Positions 31,805-39,253 of a DNA stretch of 39,378 nt are shown here, in pieces. The stretch comes from Candidatus Zixiibacteriota bacterium (lineage in GTDB: Bacteria > Zixibacteria > MSB-5A5 > GN15 > FEB-12). The stretch is taken from NCBI GenBank assembly GCA_019038695.1, contig JAHOYZ010000055.1, positions 1 through 39,378 on the forward strand. The letters are read 5' to 3'. The translations under genes were made by a program, and so were the position numbers. The number at the start of each line of letters is the position of its first letter. The stretch's first letter is position 1. The notes under the pieces were generated by a model that made no database searches, was not told where the DNA came from, and worked only from the letters and a program-made list of their open reading frames with translations.

Positions 31805-32602
31805 GTGAAAAGGCTGCAAGGACTCTTTGTGACTGTCGTTGTCATATGCTTGTGCGCTGCATTTGCAGCGGCCGACGATACACTCACGCCGGACGTCCCG
31901 GAGCACTATGCGTTACAGACGGCAGATGAGGCAATTGACCTGACACTCAAATACACCGGCTTTGAAAAGTGCCCTGGCTACGACCGGGCTACTACTATCA
32001 GAGATGTGCGACTGGAGACGGTAAACGATACTGCGACACAGTTTCTTCGTGATAACATAAATGGTCGAGAGGCGTGGATAATTGAATTTAAGGACGTTGT
32101 TCTCAAGTTAGAACTGGCCGGTTATGGAGAGTCCCAAACACTTCCAATGCTATTCCGAATAGTTATTGATGCAGAGACAGGTTGCCTCCTCTGGGCACAA
32201 ACCAATCCGGGCAAGCAGGCCACGAATGGTGCTGATTGTGGTTTCGGACAGCCAGTGATTCCTGAGTTTCAGGAGTTCTCTGGCGAAAGTAACCACGGTT
32301 TGCCGACGGAGCTTCCATTCCAGAGTCTTGCTGAGGTATTGGGAACTTGGAGACGTACAATTCCTGAGGCATCGACCCCAATCGTTGTGAACTACCTGAT
32401 GTACACTAGACCGGGTTCAGTCTGCGACACCGTACCCTGTCCAGTATGGGTCAAATACCATTACAAGGCGGGAGGAACTCTGATACGCGAGGTTGTGCAT
32501 GCTATGACAGGTGAGATGCTGTACAATGTCACATGTAGGCCCTCATCGGAACATGAAGGTCTTCCAGACCTCAGACAGATGGACCTGAAGGGGAGTGATT
32601 AA
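31805..32602 (+). CDS. Secreted PepSY-like protein, tandem paralogue 2
   Basis: 265 aa starting with GTG at 31805 behind TTAGGAGGAAATC. Signal peptide about 1-23 (MKRLQGLFVTVVVICLCAAFAAA). It is the closest relative of paralogue 1: PDVPEHYALQTADEAIDLTLKYTGF, PGYDRATTIRDVRLETVNDT and NGREAWIIEFKDVVLKL align almost without gaps. The first-half terminal strand is DAETGCLLWAQ, the second AMTGEMLYNV. It has more Cys than its siblings (PGYD preceded by KC, DCGFG, VCDTVPCP). TTGACA lies 50 bases before the start codon, as in paralogue 1, so each gene may have its own promoter. A double hairpin (32604-32645) follows the stop. Function unknown. Confidence 0.8.
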   Translation: MKRLQGLFVTVVVICLCAAFAAADDTLTPDVPEHYALQTADEAIDLTLKYTGFEKCPGYDRATTIRDVRLETVNDTATQFLRDNINGREAWIIEFKDVVLKLELAGYGESQTLPMLFRIVIDAETGCLLWAQTNPGKQATNGADCGFGQPVIPEFQEFSGESNHGLPTELPFQSLAEVLGTWRRTIPEASTPIVVNYLMYTRPGSVCDTVPCPVWVKYHYKAGGTLIREVVHAMTGEMLYNVTCRPSSEHEGLPDLRQMDLKGSD

Positions 32603-32603
32603 A

Positions 32604-32645
32604 CGCCCACTTTGTTTCAGTGGGCGGTAGACGCCCTCGTCTACC
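32604..32645. repeat. Double hairpin with GGYAGAC palindrome, copy 2
   Basis: CGCCCAC-9 bases-GTGGGCG (32604-32626) overlaps by one base GGTAGAC-GCCCTC-GTCTACC (32626-32645). It begins two bases after the stop of paralogue 2. Read on the minus strand, the second hairpin plus its CCGCCCAC flank matches 34802-34829 inside the TauE gene at all but two positions. Confidence 0.75.
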
Positions 32646-32783
32646 CCATGAGTGACTTGACATCATATGTGTGGATGTTATCTCGGACTGAACCCACAGC
32701 AAGCTGTGGAGCACCGATGGAGATTTGGGACGTGAACCCGTTGCCGTAAGTTTGTGACTTAACAAATATGGAAGGTGGACGTC

Positions 32784-33536
32784 GTGAGAAATATGTATGG
32801 TTCTTTAGTGATCATTATGGTCGTTATGACCGCAGCAACATCACTCATTGCACAGGAAACTGACGGTCGGGAAGTGGCTGATTCCGCTCAGGCGCTGGAG
32901 CTGGCATTGGCCTACACAGGTTTTGAGGAATATCCGGATTTCGACCTTAAGGATGCTCTGAGTCGGGTGGAAGAGGTGAAGTTCTGTGATTCTACAATGC
33001 CATTTCTTGCCGACAGCCTCGACGGGCTGCCCGCATGGGAAGTTGAGTTTCACGATATCATTTTGTATAGGTCGGCTTCGAGTCCAGGTTTGGGCAAGAA
33101 ACACCCCAAAAAAGTCACCGTATCGCTTGATAGAAAAACCGGCAAGCTGCTACGTATGACTGTTATAGAGATGGGTTTGCCTCGCGGCAGTCTCTATCCG
33201 AAGGTAGATTCTAAGACTGCAGAATCCAGACTGCAGTCGGTCAGTCTGCAGAGATTCCACGGATTGCCGTCAGAGCGACCAAAGGTGTCTCTTGCACGGG
33301 CCTTAAATAATGTGCGTGGAGGTAGTCCGCTCCTGTCCAAAGAAATCGTGGTCTACTATGTGTTGGAGTCTCGGCTTGAGAAAGAACCGTGGCAAGTGTG
33401 GGACATACACCTGTATCACGTTCCACCTCGACCGGACCGTCCAGAATTCCGTACTTCGATAAGGAGCAGAGATCACTACAGATGTGTGATTGATGCCGTA
33501 ACGGGAAAATTGCTCTGGGGAAATAATGTGCCTTAG
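32784..33536 (+). CDS. Secreted PepSY-like protein, tandem paralogue 3 (divergent)
   Basis: 250 aa, start taken as GTG at 32784, five bases after AAGGTGG; GTG at 32775 and ATG at 32793 are alternatives. Signal peptide about 1-24 (ending SLIAQE). The shared core is present but drifted: DSAQALELALAYTGFEEYPDFDLKDALSRVEEV, STMPFLADSLDGLPAWEVEFHDIIL. It ends in VIDAVTGKLLWGNN. It has lost the Cys pair seen in the C-terminal half of paralogues 1 and 2 and has a basic Lys/Gly stretch in the middle (GLGKKHPKKVTV). TTGACA lies at 32657-32662, 121 bases before the start. Function unknown. Confidence 0.78.
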   Translation: MRNMYGSLVIIMVVMTAATSLIAQETDGREVADSAQALELALAYTGFEEYPDFDLKDALSRVEEVKFCDSTMPFLADSLDGLPAWEVEFHDIILYRSASSPGLGKKHPKKVTVSLDRKTGKLLRMTVIEMGLPRGSLYPKVDSKTAESRLQSVSLQRFHGLPSERPKVSLARALNNVRGGSPLLSKEIVVYYVLESRLEKEPWQVWDIHLYHVPPRPDRPEFRTSIRSRDHYRCVIDAVTGKLLWGNNVP

Positions 33537-33540
33537 CCTG

Positions 33541-33630
33541 GCATGCGTCGTTAGATTACTCTGATGAGCGGGGGAAAGGATTATGAAGATTCGATAAGGG
33601 TTGCTGGCTGCTCTCAGCCCGGTGCCCCAT
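33541..33630 (+). pseudogene. Relic of a fourth paralogue: leader and first codons
   Basis: 33541-33605 aligns with 30931-30990, the leader, ribosome site and first codons of paralogue 1 (for example GCATGCGTCGTTAGATTACT against TCATGCGTCATTAGACTACT, then ATGAAGATT in both). The reading frame opens at 33583 but meets TAA at codon 5 where paralogue 1 has CAA, and similarity fades after about 33620. It starts four bases after the stop of paralogue 3. It is best read as the stub of a deleted or decayed fourth copy. Confidence 0.7.
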
Positions 33631-33654
33631 AGCTTGGGATTCTTCAACAAAACC

Positions 33655-33677
33655 CTTGCTATGGGATTTGTGAACTT
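33655..33677 (+). repeat. Dispersed repeat, copy 2 (CTTGCTATGGGAT...)
   Basis: It matches 1315-1337 at 21 of 23 positions. It runs directly into the C-terminal codons of the DUF454 gene and the palindrome at 33687-33714. Confidence 0.7.
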
Positions 33678-33678
33678 G

Positions 33679-34137
33679 TCAGTTAGGTAGGTCGAAACTG
33701 TCTTCAGTTTCAACAGGTTTTGCTGGTTCCGCCAGCCTTACTGACTGTGCCATCATCTCCGCCGTTAGTGTTTTCAAATGCAATAGGTGTACAGTAACGC
33801 CGACCGCAACGATCCCTAAAAATCCACGAAGCCACCACGAAGATGCCACATATGTTGCGGAGTAGCCAATGACCAGCCACAGACTCGCCAATGAGATGGT
33901 TTTTGCCTGGAGGGTAATAGCCTTGTGTTCACGATAATTCCTGATGTACGCCCCCAGCCATTTGTGATTGATCAACCATTGGTAGTAGCTGTCGGATCCG
34001 CGAATAAAACAGGCGGCGGCCAGAAGCAAAAACGGAGTGGTGGGTAGCAACGGTACGAATACACCCACGGCTCCCAGCCCGACTGAGACAAATCCGGCGG
34101 TCATCAAAAACCATTTGGGCAGCGATGTCTTTTTCAA
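33679..34137 (-). CDS. DUF454 (YbaN-like) inner-membrane protein
   Basis: 152 aa, starting at TTG (34135-34137), with GGGAG seven bases upstream. The signature GAVGVFVPLLPTTPFLLLAAACFIRGSDSYYQWLINHKWLGAYIRNYREHKAI is the full DUF454 motif. Two further hydrophobic helices follow (about 80-98 and 102-120). The family (YbaN in E. coli) is a small inner-membrane protein of unknown function. The last ten or so codons (KPVETEDSFDLPN) coincide with the palindrome at 33687-33714, so the natural C-terminus may have been replaced by a repeat. It is divergent from TauE. Confidence 0.87.
   Translation of the reverse strand: MKKTSLPKWFLMTAGFVSVGLGAVGVFVPLLPTTPFLLLAAACFIRGSDSYYQWLINHKWLGAYIRNYREHKAITLQAKTISLASLWLVIGYSATYVASSWWLRGFLGIVAVGVTVHLLHLKTLTAEMMAQSVRLAEPAKPVETEDSFDLPN
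33687..33714. repeat. GTAGGTCRAAACTG palindrome, copy 1 (inside DUF454 end)
   Basis: GTCGAAACTG-TCTT-CAGTTTCAAC (33691-33714) with GTAG in front. The reverse complement of 35321-35348 agrees with it at about 25 of 28 positions. The element lies within the last codons of the DUF454 gene. Confidence 0.7.
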
Positions 34138-34288
34138 TGCTTATCTCCCGAGCCGTCCATCAATCGATCCGTTCTGTTCATCACTCACTTTCAATATTGA
34201 CTATACTTCCAACCGCCCTATCATGGGGTAAGTCGCTCCATTTGGCAAGCTCGGACTTCACTTTCGGTCAGTCGATAGACGATTAATG

Positions 34289-34318
34289 TTGCGTCGAACC
34301 GAATCGATCGGCTATCAT
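34289..34318 (+). promoter_or_regulatory. Possible promoter of the TauE gene
   Basis: TTGCGT (34289-34294), 18 bases, TATCAT (34313-34318), with about 35 bases of leader. No ribosome site is obvious in front of the ATG at 34359. Confidence 0.4.
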
Positions 34319-34358
34319 TCGATATGATTACAGTTCCCAATAAAAGAATGCCTCAGAC

Positions 34359-35309
34359 ATGATAGAGCTCCCGATCAGTGGAGTCGAGACATATTGGTGG
34401 CTGCCATCGCTGGTGGCGTTTCTTATCTCCTGTATGACCGTGACCGCTGGAATATCCGGCGCATTCCTGTTGTTGCCATTCCAGATGAGCGTGCTGGGTT
34501 ACACTGCGCCCGGAGTCAGTTCGACCAATCTTTTCTACAACATCGTTAGCATTCCGTCCGGTGTCTATCGCTACTCACGCGAGAAACGGATGATCTGGCC
34601 GCTGGCCTGGGCAATTGTAATCGGGATTGTACCCGGCATGTTTCTCGGAGCGTTGATTCGGGTTCACTGGTTGCCAGATCCCGTTCATTTCAAACCATTC
34701 GCCGGATTGGTGCTGGGCGTGATTGGCATTCGGCTGCTGCTCGATGTGATAAAGGGGAGTCGGGTAAAAGTGGCATCTTCGGGTGGTAATAACAGTTTGA
34801 AGGGGCAGACGAGGGCGTCTGCCGCCCACGAGAACGACAAAGGTTCAACCGAAGCAACCGATGTGCGATTTATTCTCTCCAAAATCAGCTATCGGTTTCG
34901 GGGGGAATCGTTTTCAGTCAATACGCCCGGACTAATTCTGTTGAGCCTGGTCGTCGGTATTGCTGGCGGAGCTTATGGTATTGGCGGGGGAGCGGTGGTC
35001 GCGCCGTTTCTGGTGGCGATGATTGGACTGCCGATATACACCATCGCTGGAGCAACGCTATTTAGTACACTCGTAGGCTCCATCGGCGGGGTCGTGTCCT
35101 ACTATGCGATAAGCCTTGCTTCGACGGGAGCTTCAGGTCCGGCTTCTCCCGACTGGCTACTTGGGGGGTTGTTGGGAGTGGGGGGGATGGCCGGAATGTA
35201 TGTCGGTGCACGTTTGCAGCGTTATCTCCCGGCGCGACTCATCAAAAGCGTACTAACTGTTTGCTTACTTGCCATCGCCACGAAGTACATCGCGGTGTTG
35301 TTTGGTTAA
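34359..35309 (+). CDS. TauE/SafE-family anion exporter with a repeat-derived loop
   Basis: 316 aa. Two halves of four hydrophobic helices each carry the family's repeated glycine-rich motif (ISGAFLLLPFQMSVLGY near 30-46; GIAGGAYGIGGGAVVAPFLVAMIGLP near 200-225). Members export sulfite, sulfoacetate or related organosulfur anions across the inner membrane. Between the halves, residues about 140-170 form a hydrophilic loop (VASSGGNNSLKGQTRASAAHENDKGST). Its DNA (34802-34829) is a palindromic repeat also found at 32618-32645, so the loop seems to have gained a REP-like insertion that kept the frame. The helices are intact, so the protein may still work. The substrate is unknown. Confidence 0.85.
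   Translation: MIELPISGVETYWWLPSLVAFLISCMTVTAGISGAFLLLPFQMSVLGYTAPGVSSTNLFYNIVSIPSGVYRYSREKRMIWPLAWAIVIGIVPGMFLGALIRVHWLPDPVHFKPFAGLVLGVIGIRLLLDVIKGSRVKVASSGGNNSLKGQTRASAAHENDKGSTEATDVRFILSKISYRFRGESFSVNTPGLILLSLVVGIAGGAYGIGGGAVVAPFLVAMIGLPIYTIAGATLFSTLVGSIGGVVSYYAISLASTGASGPASPDWLLGGLLGVGGMAGMYVGARLQRYLPARLIKSVLTVCLLAIATKYIAVLFG
34804..34823. repeat. GGYAGAC-N6-GTCTRCC palindrome, copy 3 (inside TauE)
   Basis: GGCAGAC-GAGGGC-GTCTGCC within codons 149-156 of the transporter. With its flanks GG and GCCCAC it matches the reverse complement of 32618-32647 over about 28 bases with two changes, which are complementary to each other across the stem. Confidence 0.8.
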
Positions 35310-35320
35310 GTGTTGATATT

Positions 35321-35348
35321 GTCGAAACTGAAGCCAGTTTTGACCTAC
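35321..35348. repeat. GTAGGTCRAAACTG palindrome, copy 2
   Basis: GTCGAAACTG-AAGC-CAGTTTTGAC then CTAC, between the convergent TauE and FG-GAP genes, in opposite orientation to the copy at 33687. It may serve as a transcript end for both genes, although no U-run follows. Confidence 0.7.
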
Positions 35349-35377
35349 GCCATTGACTAACTACCGCTCAATATTGT

Positions 35378-37636
35378 TCACCAACCCTGCGGCTCACAAT
35401 CCGGGGCTGGTCCGCCAGTGAAAAGATATGCTACTAGATGGGTCAGGTCTGTTACGATCACACCATCGCCATTTCCGTCCATGTCCGCCACTAATTCCAC
35501 CGCTGGAAATGGTCCCCCAAGGAACATGTAGGCCACAAGAAATGTCAGGTCCTCAATATTCGGGCCAGCCAGGTCGAGGTTGACATCACCACATTTCCAT
35601 ATACTAACCGATCCTATAGGAGCCTGTGGTTCATACGATAGATAGACGGCATCACACTCAAGAATATTCGAGCTGTAAGAAGCGATAGTGATATCAGACG
35701 TCTCCATTTCGCTCGTTGTCTGAAGAACCAGGTTGAGTACCGGGCCGGTCCCCGGTTCGAGGGGCATGTTGGAACTACCAGAGTTGGCAGTCAGAGTAAC
35801 AGTCAATCGCATGCCCCAGGGGTCTTCATGGGATATTTGCACCAAGTCGAAATAGTCCGTTCGGCAGTCATCAGTATTGATACCTACAAACGACAGATCA
35901 GCATCCCCAGCGTAGCTGATCGGTAATACGAAGCTCTTAAGCGGTTGCGTATTGGTAAGGATTATCGGGATAGTGATGGTCTTGTTCATGATCGCATTTA
36001 CATACGGAGTGCCGACTGTGTCCGCCAGAACTACAATCATCTTGCGTTGAGTACGATTATGCGGTCCATCAGAAAGCTCATTCTGCAAGGCTACATCAAA
36101 CGCTCCGCCAATGTAGTACGTATGCGCTGGGTTTGGTAGCGTGGAATTACCGCCGTCACCAAATTGCCAGTATTGATCGGATGCTCCACTCGAATTATCG
36201 GAGAAGGTCACGGTCAAGGGTGCCCAGCCATCAGTGACATCAGCATCGAAATCAACATCCGGCGTATTAGTGTTGGCGTAGGCGTAGTTGTAGGTATCCC
36301 AATTTGATATGGCGAGGTCACATTTATTGGAGAAACGATAATAGATCACAATTTGCGACGACGGCGCAGATCCCAGTGATACCCAACCGGCAACCAGGTC
36401 GTAGCAGTAGTCGGTTAGATCAAGGACCGAGCCATCAACCGTAACCGAATCAACTTCCTGAAGCGGATGGCGCGTAGTGTAGAACACTTTGTGTCCGCCA
36501 GAGTGAGAGATCGTGTCGGCATATTGTTCTTCGCCGTCACCGTCGATGTCGATCCAGGCCATCGTTTCGGCGACGGTACTGTTATCCGCTCGCCACACGG
36601 GGGTTAGTGTGAAAGTTGTCCCAAGATTTTCATATATGCGAGGACGGTCGAACCATCTTCCCGCCGCAAGGTCATCGTCACCGTCGTTGTCATAATCATA
36701 CATGGCCAGCGCAGAACCGTAACCACCAGTCGATGACTGCCAACCGGGACTACTGTTGATCGACCCGGTGCCATCATTGAAATAGGCTCGAAACTGACCA
36801 CCACCACCGAGTTGGTTGTTAAACGCTACTACAATGTCGAGCCAGCTATCGCCATTTACATCGCCAACGATAACCGTGTTGGCCGGTTCCGGGTTGTCAC
36901 ACTGCCAGGAAGGGGAAGTCGGCATGGTCCCGGCGTTATTGTAGTATGCTGTTGCCCCGATGTCGTCCCCGCAGAATACAATGTCAAGATCACCGTCGTT
37001 ATCCAGATCACCAAAGTACACATCCATAGCCATCGTTGTTGATGAAGATGTCCAGCCGGGATAGGCGTCGAGGCCACCGTTATTGAAATAGATTTGATCT
37101 GTCTGGTAGACACTATTGTAGGCATCACCAGTGGCCAGAGCGAAGTCCAAATCGCCATCACCGTCCACATCACCCATGGCGCATGAGAAGGAATTAATCG
37201 CCGTTCCGCCATGCCAGTCCGCCACGCAACTTGGCAGTCCGTTCGTATTATAGTAACCATCCGGCCTATTGAGCGTCCCAAATCCTCCCTGGCCAAGGTA
37301 GTCAGCGACCACAAGGTCTGGGCGTCCATTGTCGTCAAAATCACCAACAGCACAATGGCCGCTGTAGTCGGCGTTATCCGAGTGCCAGGTCGGAGATGAG
37401 GGAAGAACGCCTCGTTGATTGATGTATATCGTGTTTCTGGCTAGAACGATATCGTTTCCGTTTGAGAAAAAAACATCAATCAGCCCGTCACTGTTACAGT
37501 CACGCCAGATCATACCGGTGCTGTAATTTCCTGAATTACCCGACTGCCAGAAAGGTGAAGGCTCAATTGGTTGCGCATCAACCGCTATTGGTAATACAGT
37601 TATGATCGCAACGAGAATACAGATGGAGCCACGCAT
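35378..37636 (-). CDS. Secreted FG-GAP propeller protein with PKD, cohesin-like and dockerin-like domains
   Basis: 752 aa; TTGGAGGACAAGT precedes the ATG. Signal peptide about 1-21. Residues about 35-395 are FG-GAP/VCBS repeats with calcium-binding DxDxDGDxD loops (GDVDGDGDLDFALATGD, GDLDNDGDLDIVFCGDD), forming an integrin-like propeller. Residues about 467-545 are a PKD domain (VTFSDNSSGASDQYWQFGDGG...HTYY). Residues about 550-670 (TITIPIILTNTQPLKSFVLPISY...GMRLTVTLTANSG...GPVLNLVLQT) read like a cohesin-type beta-sandwich. The end (CGDVNLDLAGPNIEDLTFLV...MDGNGDGVIVTDLTHLVAYLFTGG) is the dockerin-like pair. If both assignments hold, one protein carries both halves of a cohesin-dockerin contact. 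Ligand unknown. Confidence 0.85.
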   Translation of the reverse strand: MRGSICILVAIITVLPIAVDAQPIEPSPFWQSGNSGNYSTGMIWRDCNSDGLIDVFFSNGNDIVLARNTIYINQRGVLPSSPTWHSDNADYSGHCAVGDFDDNGRPDLVVADYLGQGGFGTLNRPDGYYNTNGLPSCVADWHGGTAINSFSCAMGDVDGDGDLDFALATGDAYNSVYQTDQIYFNNGGLDAYPGWTSSSTTMAMDVYFGDLDNDGDLDIVFCGDDIGATAYYNNAGTMPTSPSWQCDNPEPANTVIVGDVNGDSWLDIVVAFNNQLGGGGQFRAYFNDGTGSINSSPGWQSSTGGYGSALAMYDYDNDGDDDLAAGRWFDRPRIYENLGTTFTLTPVWRADNSTVAETMAWIDIDGDGEEQYADTISHSGGHKVFYTTRHPLQEVDSVTVDGSVLDLTDYCYDLVAGWVSLGSAPSSQIVIYYRFSNKCDLAISNWDTYNYAYANTNTPDVDFDADVTDGWAPLTVTFSDNSSGASDQYWQFGDGGNSTLPNPAHTYYIGGAFDVALQNELSDGPHNRTQRKMIVVLADTVGTPYVNAIMNKTITIPIILTNTQPLKSFVLPISYAGDADLSFVGINTDDCRTDYFDLVQISHEDPWGMRLTVTLTANSGSSNMPLEPGTGPVLNLVLQTTSEMETSDITIASYSSNILECDAVYLSYEPQAPIGSVSIWKCGDVNLDLAGPNIEDLTFLVAYMFLGGPFPAVELVADMDGNGDGVIVTDLTHLVAYLFTGGPAPDCEPQGW

Positions 37637-37753
37637 ACTTGTCCTCCAAGCGTTCGAAGTGATGTCGTCGATTTGAATATCGACGATGGTTCGTCTACTT
37701 CATGGACGAGCCACTATTGTGTTCTGTGCAGCCCGGAGCCTGGTTCTGACTCG

Positions 37754-39115
37754 TCAGGGGCACGGCTCAGGAGGAGGGCCACCGGTAAACAGGTAATTTA
37801 CAAGGTAAGTAAGGTCAGCGATGTTGATTTCACCGTCAGCATTCACATCCGTCTCCAGCAACGACGGTGGGGGAGGACCACCGACGAATAAATAGGCGAC
37901 CAGGTAGGTAAGGTCTGCAATATTTATCTCGTCGTTCTGGATGCCGTCAATGTTGCCGCGTATCCCAACACAGGAAGTCACTACCTCACACGAATCCCCA
38001 ACGCCGTCAAAATCACTGTCTTCCTGCAGTGGATTGTACACAGTTGGGCAGTTGTCGTCACTGGCGCAGAAACCGTCGTTGTCGTTGTCGTTGAGTGGAT
38101 CGTCGGGGCACGCATCGCAGGCGTCCCCGATACCATCAGTATCAGCATCGTCCTGAGACGGGTTGGAGATATCGGGGCAGTTGTCACAGGCATCTCCGAT
38201 TGTATCCCCGTCGGTATCGGTCTGGACGTAATTGCCGACCGTCAAACAATTATCGCATGAGTCGCCAATATTGTCACTATCGATGTCGGCTTGGTCAGGA
38301 TTTATAATCTCAATGCAATTATCGCACATATCACCCACGCCGTCCGCATCGGTATCCAACTGGTCTATATTGGGGACATCGGGACAGTTATCTTCCCACG
38401 AGCACAATTCGTCGCCATCGGAATCGTCACAGCAGTTCATAGAGTGTGTCTCGCCATTGACCCAGTAGAATGGATAGCCGGGGTTGTCCACCCAATATGC
38501 ATAAGACCCGTACCATTCCGAACAGCAAATCCAGTAGAAAATGTCACAGGTGTCGGGCGCGGTGTTGACATCGAACACAACAGATGGCAATCTGGCAGAA
38601 TCAGGTTCAGTATATTCAATGCCGAGGAAAAACGGACCCTCCAGGCAACAGGGCTCCGGGAAGACAATTGTCCCCACATCCGGAAATCCAAACGTGGTCT
38701 CGTCGCATACAGCCGACACGCGACACAACTCATCACCGGGGCCATAACATGAATCTCCGGGCACAGCCAGATCAAAAACAACAATGTCTATTTCCACCGG
38801 CCAAACGAAACCGCCTGCTGAGGAGCCATACAGAATGAGATCCACTGTAGAGATTTCAAAGGGGTAAGTAGGAGTGCCGCATTCTGCCGGCTCATGGTAT
38901 GAAACAATCCGATCCCCCTGTACCCATCCGGATGAAAAGCCGTACAATGTGTCCTGATCAACATGCCGATAGAGAGTGCACTCAGCCCGATCCTGGCTGT
39001 GCTGGATTGTTGTCTTGTCAATTACGAACTCGGGTGTTTTTCTGGTAATGTTCGATCCAAGGGCAGTAGGTACAATCCACGCCAGTACTAGCACAATCAA
39101 TAGGGTTCGACGCAT
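37754..39115 (-). CDS. Secreted TSP3-repeat protein with dockerin-like module
   Basis: 453 aa from the ATG at 39115, directly behind AAGGAGGAAGTC; an in-frame ATG at 39139 lies upstream of that ribosome site. Signal peptide about 1-21 (MRRTLLIVLVLAWIVPTALGS). Residues about 25-215 form an unrecognised beta-rich domain with CCLEGPFFLGIEYTEPD and YWICCSEWYGSYAYWVDNPGYPFYW, typical of secreted proteins of this group. Residues about 220-375 are TSP3 repeats (DxDxDGxGDxCDNC). The end, CVGIRGNIDG, then INIADLTYLVAYLFVGG and INIADLTYLVNYLFTGG, is the dockerin-like pair. It has a strong promoter at 39225-39253. Function unknown. Confidence 0.85.
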   Translation of the reverse strand: MRRTLLIVLVLAWIVPTALGSNITRKTPEFVIDKTTIQHSQDRAECTLYRHVDQDTLYGFSSGWVQGDRIVSYHEPAECGTPTYPFEISTVDLILYGSSAGGFVWPVEIDIVVFDLAVPGDSCYGPGDELCRVSAVCDETTFGFPDVGTIVFPEPCCLEGPFFLGIEYTEPDSARLPSVVFDVNTAPDTCDIFYWICCSEWYGSYAYWVDNPGYPFYWVNGETHSMNCCDDSDGDELCSWEDNCPDVPNIDQLDTDADGVGDMCDNCIEIINPDQADIDSDNIGDSCDNCLTVGNYVQTDTDGDTIGDACDNCPDISNPSQDDADTDGIGDACDACPDDPLNDNDNDGFCASDDNCPTVYNPLQEDSDFDGVGDSCEVVTSCVGIRGNIDGIQNDEINIADLTYLVAYLFVGGPPPPSLLETDVNADGEINIADLTYLVNYLFTGGPPPEPCP

Positions 39116-39224
39116 GACTTCCTCCTTAGATATGAACACATTCCATATGCTGCTCTGGTCTGTCGTTTATTCATTTTGCAGCCAGCTAACGGCCGTATAA
39201 TTTTCGGCGATTGGTTCTCTATGA

Positions 39225-39253
39225 TATATAGCAAATGAGAACCTGCTTGTCAA
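39225..39253 (-). promoter_or_regulatory. Promoter of the TSP3/dockerin gene
   Basis: TTGACA (39248-39253), 17 bases, TATATA (39225-39230) on the minus strand; leader about 100 bases. The remaining sequence to 39378 shows no gene. Confidence 0.7.

Noticed and set aside
33541-33680. Insertion sequence or attachment site between paralogue 3 and DUF454
   Set aside because: No transposase, terminal repeats or target duplication; the sequence is explained by a paralogue leader relic followed by a dispersed repeat.
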